From positions 38,379,936-38,443,935 of the forward strand of contig CM039512.1 of assembly GCA_022432975.1 (NCBI GenBank): a stretch of 64,000 bases of DNA. Reading direction: 5' to 3'. The translations under genes and the position numbers were made by a program. The notes under the pieces were generated by a model. The model saw only the letters and a program-made list of their open reading frames with translations, did not search any database and had not been told where the DNA came from. Each line of letters starts with the position of its first letter. Within the stretch, counting starts at the first letter, position 1. Source of the stretch: Begonia masoniana. Lineage: Eukaryota; Streptophyta; Magnoliopsida; Cucurbitales; Begoniaceae. This document shows positions 1-11,130 of this stretch, piece after piece.

Positions 1-382
1 ATCCCTCCTTCGACGATCGGTTTCCTTGCTGCTTCTCGGCTACTTTGTGCTCCAGGTACGAGTTTAGCAATGTAGCTATCTTTTAGTCGTTAAGCTCAGT
101 TTTCAGCTATGTGTTGAGGTTCTGGATTCTTCAATGGCCGAGTATTAGTAAGGGTATTTTAAAATCTGAAAGTGGTAATGTCATTCTGAATCGATTTTGG
201 ACATTAAACAACCAACCCTGAGTTATCGCTAATCGAATCTGTCTTTTTTGGGTTTTGGATTTCAAACTGCACAGAGAACTATACTAAGGAATCGGGAGTG
301 ACTATAGCTATTAGATCCTAGGATGACTTGTGATTAGAACTAATAGGATTTTGTTTTAACTACTGTAATGTAAATGTTTTAG

Positions 383-851
383 GTGAAGAAGTTTGAAGAG
401 AAAGGAGCTCAAATTGCTAAGGAGACCAGGTAAGTGAATGTATAGGTTTCTCGATCTTTAGGCCCCTACATCAAAGGATGCTAGGTAGAAACTCATACGA
501 TGATTAGTAGTTCTTTATGTTACTGACTAGCATTTATATTGATGATTAGTTCAATGGTAAGGTTTCATGTTGGATAGTGCTCTGTTCTGTAGCTTGATGA
601 TTTAAGAATTTCCATGTACATGCATCATGACTATTTTATGCATACGAAAATATTTTAAGAGCATGGTTTTCTCATGAATAAAGTAAGATAACGAAGTAAA
701 TCTTATGCAACGTGAATTAAGTGAGGGTTAGGGCATTCATGCATACTTGTTAGTATTGCATTCCTTACTAAGCATTAGGCTTATAGTTTAACCTTATGAT
801 GTAGGTGACGAGATTTCAGGTGAGGATCCCAAAGTTTATGATGATGTCTAA
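383..851 (+). other. LTR-embedded spliced micro-ORF, copy 1
   Basis: The first block (383-429) follows a TTTTAG acceptor and ends at a GTAAGT donor at 430. The second block (805-851) follows ATGTAG and reads to TAA. Joined in the phase shared by all copies, it reads through to the tail GEDPKVYDDV then stop. In this copy a TGA lies at the very start of the first block in that phase, so the frame cannot extend further upstream. Splicing is inferred from sequence only. Confidence 0.45.
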
Positions 852-1145
852 GCTTGGTTGCTGGAAGGTGATCAGGGTGCAATTTCTGTGGCTGGATGGC
901 AAATGAGACCCCTGGTTAATGTTTTTATGGTTTTAGTTATGATAATGAATATAATAGATTAAGTAGGACAAGTCTATTTCTTTCTAACATTGAGTCCTCT
1001 TTTGAAGTTGTCTATTGACCACTGAATCTAGAAATAATTCTAAGGATAGTTGGATGGTCTGTTTGCTTAAGTCTTCCGCTATATGAATTTTGGATGAGTT
1101 ACTGATTTTCATTAGTATGAATGTTATACCATTGAAGTTTGAAAT

Positions 1146-1580
1146 CAGTGAAGGTTAAGCTATCAGATGATGAGAGTGCTATTTTGTATTCTAGTGATCG
1201 GCAGATGAAGTGTATTTAAGTTACCGGATGATGTAAGTGTTATTTCATCGTCCAGTGATTGGTAGATGTAGAGTGTTTAAGTCATCGGAAGATATAAGTT
1301 TAATTTTGTCGTCTAGTGATCGGCAGATGAGGTGTAGTTAAGTTACCGGATGATGTAAGTGTTATTTTATCGCCCAGTGACCGGTAGATGTAGAGTGTTT
1401 AAGCCATCGGAAGATGTAAGTTTAATTTTGTCATCTAGTGATCAGCAGATGAGGTATATTTAAGTTACTGGATGATGTAAGTGTTATTTCATCGCCCAGT
1501 GACCGGTAGATGTAGAGTGTTTAAGCCATCGGAAGATGTAAGTTTAATTTTGTCTTCTAGTTACCGGATGATGTGAGGGT
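1146..1580 (+). repeat. About 121-bp tandem repeat in LTR, three to four diverged copies
   Basis: The block containing TTAAGTTACCGGATGATG recurs at about 1,216, 1,338 and 1,460, followed by a partial copy. Each unit also contains a second half with CGGAAGATGTAAGTT. The core GGATGATG is shared with the array at 7,140-8,700. Confidence 0.8.
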
Positions 1581-1937
1581 TATCTTGTCGTTTAGTGACC
1601 GGGTCATGTTTTAATTATTCACGTGAGAAGCACATGTTCACTGGATGATATAAACCCGGTTTAGTGATCGGTAGATGTGGTTTATTTCTCTATCGGTATA
1701 TGCAGTCTAAGGGTTTAAGTTTCTCTTCATCAGCCGATACGCATTGCACTTCCCGCCGGCAGATGCGTAATGTATTCCTTTGCTGAGCGATGCCTAGTTC
1801 ATCGTGCATGACATCTTGAGCTAAGTTATGTTTCAAAAAAAAATATATTACCAAAAATGAATAGAGTGTGAGTAATAAGAATTAAATGATTAAGAAAGAT
1901 ACGGATTATGTGACGATCCCTCTGGGGTCGTTACACC

Positions 1938-2474
1938 GGCAAATGCAAGTTACATTCTGGCCGCTGTTATAGATGTGATCAGGTTGGACATATTGTCAGG
2001 GACTGCCCCATGTCGCCAGACCCGAATAGAGCGAGGGTGGCACCTAGAGTCTATGCCTTAATGGAAGATGACGATGCAGTGCCACATACAGTCATAACAG
2101 GTACGATTACGATCTGTGGTATTATTGCTTATACACTTATAGATACGGGAGCCACTCACTCGTTTGTGGCAATCTTGTTTGTACGTAAGAATAATTTAGA
2201 ACCCTTGTCAGTAGAGAGGTCATTTAGTGTTATGTTACCGTCAGGGAAGTCTTTACATTCATAACAGGTAGTAGAAGGTGATATTGTGACCCTAGGAGAT
2301 AAGAAGTTGTATGTAGAATTGATCGTAATTGACATGAAGGGATATGAAGTTATACTAGGAATGGATTGGTTATTCAGATATCATGCCACGATAAGTTGTA
2401 GGTCTAGATTAGTTGAGTTCTGACCCCCGAATGGCGATTGGTATTCCTTCCAAGCTATTCCTAAGATAAGTAAA
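1938..2474 (+). pseudogene. Element 1 gag zinc knuckle and protease, decayed
   Basis: Reading begins inside gag, immediately after the LTR. The nucleocapsid zinc knuckle CYRCDQVGHIVRDC (CX2CX4HX4C) lies at about 1,965-2,006. The aspartic protease active site follows as DTGATHSF at about 2,140-2,165, and the flap and second half end in ILGMDWL at about 2,355-2,375. In-frame stops at 2,262-2,264 and 2,421-2,423 break the protein, but there is no frameshift. Most of the capsid part of gag is missing between the LTR end and position 1,938. The family role is known: gag packages element RNA and the protease matures the polyprotein. This copy cannot make a complete product. Confidence 0.9.
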
Positions 2475-3935
2475 ATGCTGATTGTATCCTCACTAGAAAC
2501 CCAGCGGTTGTTGAATGAGGGTTGTGAGAGTTTTCTAGCTAGTGTAATTGATGATCGGGTGAAAAGTAAGATAGAACTGCAAGATATTCCTATAATTCGA
2601 GAGTTTCCAGAGGCATTCTTGGATGACTTGCCCGGGTTGCCACCGGATAGAGAAATTGAGTTTGTAATTGATACATACCTCGAGGCATTACCTGTGTCTA
2701 AGAACCCCTACCGCATGGCACCTGCTGAGTTGAAAGAATTAAAAGTCCAACTACAGGAATTAGTAGACAAGGGATTTATACGCCCTAGTAGTTCTCCCTA
2801 GGGTGCACCTGTTTTATTCGTTAATAAGAAAGATGGTTCTCTTAGAATGTGCATAGACTACAGAGAGCTAAACAAGTTGACAATTAAGAATAAATACCTT
2901 TTACCCAGAATTGATGATCTGTTTGACCAACTACAAGGAGCTAAGGTGTTTTCAAAGATTGACTTACGTTCGGGTTATTACCAACTGAAAGTTAAAGAGG
3001 GAGATATACCAAAGACAGCCTTCAGAACCCGCTATGGACACTATGAATTTCTTGTAATGTCGTTTGGATTGACAAATGCGCCTGCAGCTTTTATGGATTT
3101 GATGAATCGGGTGTTCCGAGAGTACTTGGACAAGTTAGTAATTGTGTTCATAGACGATATCTTAATTTACTCACGGACTGAAACTGACCATGCAGAGCAT
3201 TTAAGAGTGGTTTTGACGACATTAAGACAGCAGCAACTCTATGCCAAGTTGTCTAAATGTGAGTTCTTGTTGGATAAGGTCAATTTCTTAGGCCATGTCA
3301 TTTCCGCTGAGGGCATATCCGTAGACCCAACCAAGATTCAGGCTATTAAGGATTGGCCACAGCCAAGGAATGCCAGCGAGGTCCGTAGTTTCCTTGGTCT
3401 GGCAGGTTATTATAGGAAGTTCATTAAGGGATTCTCTATGATAGCTAAGCCTTTAACTAGTTTGACAAAGAAAGACACCAAATACTCTTGGTCTGAAGTT
3501 TATGAAGATAGCTTCCAAACACTAAAACTGAAGTTGACTACAGCTCCTCTCTTGACACTCCCAACTGAAGAAGGAAGATTTAGTGTTTATTGTGACGCAT
3601 CTAAAGTGGGACTGGGATGTGTTTTGATGCAAGAAGGCAAGGTTGTAGCGTATGCCTCCAGGCAACTGAAGAGTTATGAACAAAATTACACTACTCATGA
3701 TTTGGAATTAGCCTCAGTTGTTTTTACATTAAAGATTTGGAGACACTATTTGTATGGTCAGCAGTGAGAAGTGTTTTCTGACCATAAAATCCTGAAGTAC
3801 CTCTTTACCCAAAAGGAGTTGAACATGAGACAAAGACGTTGGTTAGAGTTTGTTAAGGATTATGACTTTGAAATTAAGTACCACCCGAGCAAGGCTAATG
3901 TTGTAGGCGATCCTTTAAGCAGGATGTCGACAACA
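2475..3935 (+). pseudogene. Element 1 reverse transcriptase and RNase H, decayed
   Basis: The frame continues unchanged from protease. The linker containing [11 protein letters not shown] is at about 2,630-2,665. Reverse transcriptase motifs include [12 protein letters not shown], then [10 protein letters not shown], then the catalytic FIDD box at about 3,148-3,160. RNase H follows with [13 protein letters not shown] at about 3,590-3,625 and ends with the KYHPSKAN segment near 3,890. Stops lie at 2,799-2,801 (where relatives have Trp) and 3,765-3,767 (where relatives have Cys). Family knowledge: this region copies element RNA into DNA. The catalytic residues are visible, but the stops make the copy defective. 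Confidence 0.92.
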
Positions 3936-5471
3936 ATGCAGCCCACGGTGTCAACCATGTCTATACCTTTAAGGATAGAAGTACAAAAGTTCGAGTTGGA
4001 GATGGTTTCTGAACTGTCAGCCTTACTTGCCGAGGTTTCTATTAGGCCATCTATCATGGATAGGATCAAGGAGGCACAACAAAAGGATTCAAAGAAAAAA
4101 GGTAGCATGATATGTAAGTTGAAGGACGCCTCTTCTGAGTTCAGTCTCTCCAAGAATGGTATTTTGAAATTTAGGAATCGTTGGTACATTCCAAGTGATG
4201 AGGAATTACGTAAGTTGATCTTGGCCGAGGCGCACTCGTCTCCCTTTTCTATGTATCCTGGCAGCACCAAGATGTATCGGGACTTGAAGTTACTCTATTG
4301 GTGGCCGAATTTGAAGAGGGATGTTGCCAAGTATGTGTAGTCGTGTTTGGTATGCCAACAGGTTAAAGCAGAACATCAACGTCCAGAAGGTGCCCTTCAA
4401 CCCTTACCGATCCCCGAGTGGAAATGGGAACACATCACCATGGATTTTGTTGTGGGACTTCCTAAGACAACTAAAAGTCATGATATCATTTGGGTTGTAA
4501 TTGACAGAATGACGAAGTCAGCTCATTTCCTACCAGTAAGGACAACCTACACGATGGACCAGCTAACTAATCTATATGTTCAGGAAATCATCAGATTACA
4601 TGGTATTCCAGTGTCTATTGTCTCCGATCGTGATCCCAGGTTCACCTAACGCTTTTGGAAAAGTTTACAAGGCACGCTAGGTACAAAGTTATCCTTTAGC
4701 ACTTCTTTCCACCCGCAGACTGATGGACAATCTGAGAGGACTATTCAGATACTCGAGGATATGTTGAGAGCATGTGTGCTAGATTTCCAGACATCTTGGA
4801 GCCAACATCTGCCCTTGGTTGAATTCTCCTACAACAACAGTCACCAGTCCACCATCGGTATGGCACCGTATGAAGCACTGTATGGCAGAAAATGTAGATC
4901 ACCTTTATATTGGGACGAAGTTGGTGAAGCAAAACTTCTAGGCCCTGAAATTTTACAGCAGATGTCAGACAAGATTGCTATAATTAGGAAAAGGATGATG
5001 ACTGCACAAAGTTGACAGAAGAGTTATGTAGACCAAAGAAGGAGAGATCTTGAATTTGCTGTTGGAGATGAAGTTTTCTTGAAGATTTCACCATTTAAGG
5101 GAGTTTTAAGATTTGGCAAACTTAGTCCACGATTCATTGGTCCCTTCCCTATCTTGACAAGGATTGGTAAAACCGCTTATAGGTTGCAATTGCCTCCATC
5201 GCTAGAAAAGGTCCATAATGTCTTTCATGTATCCATGCTAAGAAAATGCATACGTGATCCGACGCAGGTTGTTAAGCCAACAGAGATTGATATTGAGCCA
5301 ACACTGACGTATGAAGAGAAACCTGTCCGAATATTGGAAACTGCAGTTAAGACTCTACGGAATAAAAAAATTCCTCTTGTAAAAGTTTTGTGGACGAATC
5401 ATGGCATTGAAGAAGCCACTTGGGAGCGACAGCAGGACATGTTGGACAAATATCCAGAGCTCTTTGTTTGA
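3936..5471 (+). pseudogene. Element 1 integrase with C-terminal chromodomain, decayed
   Basis: Same frame as the upstream pol. The N-terminal zinc-binding region has [11 protein letters not shown], but the second His of the HHCC finger (VHPG in relatives) reads as Tyr (MYPG). The DDE core is readable: MDFVVGLP near 4,440, VSDRDPRF near 4,620, and QTDGQSERT near 4,720. The C-terminal chromodomain has LTYEEKPV and EATWERQQ near 5,310-5,435, and the protein ends with TGA at 5,469-5,471. Internal stops are at 4,338-4,340, 4,647-4,649 and 5,013-5,015. A three-codon deletion occurs at RFGKLSPRF. The chromodomain places it with chromoviruses, most like Tekay/Del. Confidence 0.92.
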
Positions 5472-5498
5472 TCAATTTTCGAGGACGAAAATTTTGTT

Positions 5499-5512
5499 TA
5501 AGGAGGGGTGGA
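5499..5512 (+). promoter_or_regulatory. Polypurine tract of element 1
   Basis: AAGGAGGGGTGGA lies directly before the TG of the 3' LTR. In this family it primes plus-strand DNA synthesis. The reverse complement of the same tract precedes the element 6 LTR. Confidence 0.8.
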
Positions 5513-6135
5513 TGTAACACCCGACAATTTTGGCCACGTGATTTTCTTAACCATTTTGATTGTCACCCTTTTTATGAACCTTTATGATTTTAAATTTAAT
5601 GTCAAGACATATTTATTACAAGTTGAGTGAAACTAGGTTGGGTGGCAAGTTTATAATTAAGTTGGATTTTAGTTAATATATATATAAAATGGAAATCCTT
5701 AAACCTCATTAAACCCCATTGTAGCTGACATTTCCTCTCTCGACGATTTTCCCTTTTCTCCAAAGCTCTTCCTCTCTCTCTCTCTCGGCCAGCTACTCCT
5801 CCACCAACGATCGATTCTTCAGTATTCACTTCGACAATCCATGCTCTAGGTAAAACTTAGACAATGTAGTTACTGAATAGTTTCTTAGAGCTCTGTTTTC
5901 AGCTAGAACTTGGGGTTTCAGATTCTTCAATGGTTTGGGTTATTGTAGTAACATTTATAATCTGTGTTTATCTGCTAAGTTGAATCTAGTTATTTAGATA
6001 TTTTTGGAAGCTTAATCTGTACGCATTAGGTGCTCGACTAAGAAGATTTTGAAATATATAAGTTAAAATCTAGGATGACTTCCGGTTAGAACTTTTAGGA
6101 TTTTGATTTAGCACTGTAATGTGAAATGTTTCTAG

Positions 6136-6778
6136 GTGAAGAAGTTTGAAGAGAGGTGCTCAAGTTTTGCTAAGGAAATCAGGTAAGTGAGTGAGTAAGA
6201 TTTCCGGCCATTAGGGCCCTACATCTCAAGGGTACTAAGTAGAGGTGTTGTTTATGATGTTAAATGTATCTGTGCTAATATCTGGTTAGTTATGGTACTC
6301 AAATTGATGTTGTGATCTTTAACGAATGAATGACCTACTCTGTAGCCTGATGATTTTAGAATGCTCATGCTCATGCATCAGGAATATTTCTCATGCATAT
6401 GAAAATGTTTTAAAAGCATGATTTTCCCTATGAACAAGTAATAAATATGAAACTTATGCAACAAGGATTAAGAGAGGGTTGGGAGCGGTTTGGCGTATGT
6501 CACTATCCAAAAGGAGGACCATGAATACGACCCGAAAGGGACTATGTACACTCTCACTGTCAACCCCCTTTTCGGCACAAATTCTCCCTTAATCCATATG
6601 ATGAAAACGATGAATAAGAACACAAAAAGATCATGAACATGTGTTTACTTTAAGCTGTGTATTCATGCATACATGTTAGCATTGCACTCCTTACTAAGTA
6701 TTAGGCTTATAGTTTAAACCTTATGATGTAGGTGAAGAACAATCAGGTGAGGATTTCAAATTCTGCGAAGATGTTTAA
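6136..6778 (+). other. LTR-embedded spliced micro-ORF, copy 2
   Basis: Block 6,136-6,182 lies between TTTCTAG and GTAAGT. Block 6,732-6,778 follows GATGTAG. In the shared phase it ends GEDFKFCEDV then TAA. As in copy 1, a TGA closes the frame at the start of the first block. Confidence 0.45.
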
Positions 6779-7139
6779 GACTTGTTGCTGGATGGCGCTC
6801 AGGGTGACAATGTGTGGCTGGAAAGGCGAATATGATCTATGGTTGCTACCTTTAAGATATTAGTAAGGTTTATGAATATTGAAGTTTAAGTAGGAGGGAT
6901 TTTTCTTAAAAACGTTGAATTCTAGTAAACTTGTCTAACTAATTTCTGAGTTGTGAATGATCGGTTTTATTTAAGTCTTCCGCTATGCATACTCAGAATA
7001 TGTCTATGGTTTGTGTCAATACAAGTTTGTGTTAGTCGTGTTGGGAGTTCTGAAATTCAGGATGTCTCTGTAGGTAAATGTCAAGGGTTCATGTCCGTCG
7101 ATGGATGTTTCTATCGGTTTAAGTCGTTTGATAAGTTAA

Positions 7140-8700
7140 GGTTTCCTGTCGATCGGATGATGTCTTCTATCGGATGATGTCTTCCATCGGATGATGTCTT
7201 CTATCGGATGATGTCTTCTATCGGATGATGTTGTTTTTTTTTAGCGAATGAGTGTATAAGTTTTGTCGTTTAGCGATCGGATGGAGTCTTAATGTTTCAC
7301 GTGGGTTACGCATGTCAATCGGATGATGTTGTTTATTCTATCGGATTGAGTGTATAAGTCTTGTCGTTTAGCGATCGGATGGATTCTTAATGTGTCACGT
7401 GGGATACGCATGTCAATCGGATGATGTTGTTTATTTTATCGGATTGAGTGTGTATAAGTCTTGTTGTTTAGCTATCGGATGGAGTCTTAATGTGTCACGT
7501 GGGATACGCATGTCGATCGGATGATGTTGTTTATTCTATCGGATTGAGTGTGTATAAGTCTTGTCGTTTAGCGATCGGATGGAGTCTTAATGTGTCACGT
7601 GGGATACGCATGTCAATCGGATGATGTTGTTTATTCTATCGGATGATGTCTTCTATCGGATGATGTCTTCTATCGGATGATGTTGTTTATTCTATCGGAT
7701 GATGTCTTCTATCGGATGATGTCTTCTATCGGATGATGTCTTCTATCGGATGATGTCTTCTATCGGATGATGTCTTCTATCGGATGATGTCTTCTATCGG
7801 ATGATGTTGTTTATTCTATCGGATTGAGTGTGTATAAGTCTTGTCGTTTAGCGATCGGATGGAGTCTTAATGTTTCACGTGGGTTACGCATGTCAATCGG
7901 ATGATGTCTTCTATCGGATGATGTCTTCTATCGGATGATGTTGTTTATTCTATCGGATGATGTCTTCTATCGGATGATGTTGTTTATTCTATCGGATGAT
8001 GTTGTTTATTCTATCGGATTGAGTGTGTATAAGTCTTGTCGTTTAGCGATCGGATGGAGTCTTAATGTGTCACGTGGGATACGCATGTCAATCGGATGAT
8101 GTTGTTTATTCTATCGGATGATGTCTTCTATCGGATGATGTCTTCTATCGGATGATGTCTTCTATCGGATGATGTCTTCTATCGGATGATGTCTTCTATC
8201 GGATGATGTCTTCTATCGGATGATGTCTTCTATCGGATGATGTCTTCTATCGGATGATGTCTTCTATCGGATGATGTCTTCTATCGGATGATGTCTTCTA
8301 TCGGATGATGTCTTCTATCGGATGATGTTGTTTATTCTATCGGATGATGTTGTTTATTCTATCGGATTGAGTGTGTATAAGTCTTGTCGTTTAGCGATCG
8401 GATGGAGTCTTAATGTTTCACGTGGGTTACGCATGTCAATCGGATGATGTTGTTTATTCTATCGGATTGAGTGTGTATAAGTCTTGTCGTTTAGCGATCG
8501 GATGGATTCTTAATGTGTCACGTGGGATACGCATGTCAATCGGATGATGTTGTTTATTCTATCGGATGATGTCTTCTATCGGATGATGTCTTCTATCGGA
8601 TGATGTCTTCTATCGGATGATGTCTTCTATCGGATGATGTCTTCTATCGGATGATGTTGTTTATTCTATCGGATTGAGTGTGTATAAGTCTTGTCGTTTA
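7140..8700 (+). repeat. Composite LTR minisatellite: 17-bp, 22-bp and about 100-bp units
   Basis: The short unit TCTTCTATCGGATGATG (17 bp) alternates with a 22-bp variant containing TTGTTTAT. A longer unit of about 100 bp contains TTGTCGTTTAGCGATCGG and TCACGTGGGATACGCATG. Eight long units each contain the CACGTG palindrome. Runs of short units between the long ones suggest repeated unequal exchange or replication slippage. No coding function is apparent. Confidence 0.93.
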
Positions 8701-8969
8701 GCGATCAAATTAAGTTTAATGTGGCACATGGGATACACATGTTGATCGGTGGATGTCTGCAAATCCATGCAGCCCCGCGAGCGATGAGTCGAGCGTTTTG
8801 AGGGAATTTTCCCGTTCCGATCACATTATGGAACTGATGTCTGAGGCTAGTCGCTCGACTCTGTGACTGTTTATGTCTACAGCCTTTTGTAGAAGTTGAG
8901 CTTTCGAAGAGTTCAGATTTGTTCGGACATGACCATGTCTTGAGTACTGTTCTGTTTTGTTTAAGCATA

Positions 8970-8972
<3 letters not shown>

Positions 8973-9007
<35 letters not shown>
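8973..9007 (+). repeat. AT dinucleotide microsatellite
   Basis: An uninterrupted run of alternating A and T near the 3' end of the LTR. Confidence 0.95.
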
Positions 9008-9010
<3 letters not shown>

Positions 9011-9074
9011 TAATCTTAGTATAAATGATCCAAGAAAGTTATGAATCGGTCTCGTCCCTATTGGGGGCATTACA

Positions 9075-9728
9075 AGGGGCAACGCCCTCGATCGTCTAAC
9101 TGAGCTATTCAGCGTTCAGTCACGCATGATGGCAGGCAATGGGAACAACAACCATGCGCCACGTGACACTAGTGGGGATAGATTCAGGTGACTTCAACAG
9201 CCTATGTTTGATGGATTATCGACGGACCCTACTCACGCTGAGGAATGGATCCGGGCGATAGAGAGAATGTCCAACTACGCAGAGATGGAAGAAAGTAAGA
9301 AAGTGATATGTGCCACGTTTCATCTCACCAAAAGTGCTGAATTTTGGTGGGACACAGTGCAGTCGACTACAATAGCATTAAGCTGGGAAGGATTCAAGAA
9401 GATCTTCTACGAAAAGTATTTTGACCGCAGTGTGAGCAGTGTGAGGAAGGAAAAGATGATCGAATTCTCTCGACTGCAGCAATTTGGATCAGTGGCCGAG
9501 TATGTTCAGAAGTTCGAGTCGCTAGTCCCCGATACGCACCTCATATGGTGGTCACTGACAAAAACAAGGTACACCAGTTTATCCAGGGTCTGAAGATGGA
9601 CCTTTTACGAGGATTCACGACTGGGGGTTTTGATGAGGCCCCGTACGCGAAAGTGGTGGCCAAGACTTATCAGTTGGAAACCTTGGAAATGAAGTCTCTG
9701 AGACAGAGAGATCATCAAAGAAATTCGT
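9075..9728 (+). pseudogene. Element 2 gag capsid region, first copy of a tandem duplication
   Basis: Gag-like reading starts right after the preceding LTR. A start-like stretch LDRLTELF resembles elements 3 and 5. The capsid part includes AEEWIRAIERM, CATFHLTKSAEFWWD and FYEKYFD at about 9,240-9,420, typical of the plant gypsy gag (retrotrans_gag) domain. The same segment repeats at 9,729-10,400. The frame is broken at several single-base indels, including near 9,525 where the reading shifts. No primer-binding site precedes it. Gag would form the particle that packages element RNA. This copy is broken, or was mis-assembled. Confidence 0.85.
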
Positions 9729-10400
9729 CTAGTCCCTATTGGGGGCATTACAAGGGCAACGCCCTCGATCGTCTAACTGAGCTATTCAGCGTTCAGTCAC
9801 GCATGATGGCAGGCAATGGGAACAACAACCATGCGCCACGTGACACTAGTGGGATAGATTCAGGTGACTTCAACAGCCTATGTTGATGGATTATCGACGG
9901 ACCCTACTCACGCTGAGGAATGGATCCGGGCGATAGAGAGAATGTCCAACTACGCAGAGAGGAAGAAAGTAAGAAAGGATATGTGCCACGTTTCATCTCA
10001 CCAAAAGTGCTGAATTTTGGTGGGACACAGTGCAAGTCGACTACAATAGCATTAAGCTGGGAAGGATTCAAGAAGATCTTCTACGAAAAGTATTTTGACC
10101 GCAGTGTGAGCAGTGTGAGGAAGGAAAAGATGATCGAATTCTCTCGACTGCAGCAATTTGGATCAGTGGCCGAGTATGTTCAGAAGTTCGAGTCGCTATC
10201 CCGCTACGCACCTCATATGGTGGTCACTGACAAAAACAAGGTACACCAGTTTATCCAGGGTCTGAAGATGGACCTTTTACGAGGATTCACGACTGGGGGT
10301 TTTGATGAGGCCCCGTACGCGAAAGTGGTGGCCAAGACTTATCAGTTGGAAACCTTGGAAATGAAGTCTCTGAGACAGAGAGATTCATCAAAGAAATTCC
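9729..10400 (+). pseudogene. Element 2 gag capsid region, second copy
   Basis: Nearly identical to 9,052-9,725, including about 20 bases that look like the LTR end (CCTATTGGGGGCATTACA). The differences are almost all single-base indels in short runs, for example GGGGC/GGGC, GGGGATA/GGGATA, TTTGA/TTGA and GCAGTC/GCAAGTC. The capsid motif FYEKYFDRSVSSVRKEKM is readable. This copy continues into the rest of gag (unique sequence from about 10,400), so it is the copy joined to the body of the element. Confidence 0.85.
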
Positions 10401-11130
10401 TTCGTGATGTCCCACAACACAGCAACAGATTAGGGGCATTAAGAGGCCCAATGAGACTGCCGTTTATCAGGACAAGGGAAAGAGACCAATGAGAGCTCCT
10501 CAGCTTCCTGTGTGCCCGCGTTGCCAAAGAAGTAGGTGAGTGCAGACTCTTTACTGGCCGCTGCTTCCGATGCGACAAAGAGGGCCATCAAGTCCGGGAG
10601 TGCCCAATGCCTGACATGAGGCCGAATCATGCCATGCCAAAAGTATTTGATATAACAGAGAATGATGACGATGCCCAGCAAATAGCGATCACAAGTACAA
10701 TCTTGATATATAACACACATGCCTATACGTTGTTGGACACGGGGGCCACACACTCGTTTGTGGCTAGGGACTTTGTGGTTAGGGAGAAATTTTGTCTTGT
10801 GCAGACAAATCAACCTTACTGTGTCATGCTACCATCCGGAGAGTTTATGCACTCTGAGTAGGCAGTGCAGGGGGATATAGTGTCAGTAGGGGACCAGAAT
10901 TTGTATGCCAATCTTATCATCATTAGCATGAAAGGATACGATGCAATTCTAGGGATGAACTGGCTGTTTAGACATCACGCTGCCATCGACTGTAGGTCCG
11001 AGCTTGTGTCCTTTAAGCGCCCAAATTAGAAAAAGTTCTCCTATCAGGCCATACCAAAGGAACACTCTATGCCTATTGTATCCTCCTTAGAAGCTTAAAG
11101 GCTAATGAGGTAAGGATGTGATGGATTTTT
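10401..11130 (+). pseudogene. Element 2 gag C-terminus (zinc knuckle) and protease
   Basis: The linker is rich in basic residues. It is followed by a zinc knuckle CFRCDKEGHQVREC at about 10,562-10,605, then the protease site DTGATHSFVA at about 10,737-10,767 and ILGMNWLF near 10,950. Stops occur at 10,858-10,860 and near 11,027, and a frame change lies between the cysteine-rich linker and the knuckle. Domain order matches element 1. The product is not translatable as it stands. Confidence 0.87.

Larger units (their letters stand above)
1..1936 (+). mobile_element. 5' LTR of gypsy element 1, left end outside window
   Basis: This is a long terminal repeat that starts outside the window and ends in the usual CA (GGGTCGTTACA) just before coding sequence. 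It contains the spliced-leader-like blocks at 383-429 and 805-851 and a tandem repeat at about 1,146-1,580. No primer site follows the LTR: the next base is already inside gag, so the primer site and the first part of gag are deleted. The sequence from about 150 to 440 aligns by eye better with the minus-strand LTRs near 35 kb and 61 kb than with the LTR at 5,513-9,074 on the other side of the same pol. Confidence 0.8.
5513..9074 (+). mobile_element. 3' LTR of gypsy element 1 (3.56 kb)
   Basis: It begins TGTAACACCCGAC after the polypurine tract and ends GGGGGCATTACA. It carries a TATA-like stretch near 5,680, CT-rich leader sequence, the two exon-like blocks (6,136-6,182 and 6,732-6,778), a large minisatellite (7,140-8,700) and an AT microsatellite. 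It differs strongly from the LTR at 1-1,936, so the two may not have arisen from one insertion. Gag of element 2 begins directly after it, without a primer site. Confidence 0.82.
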
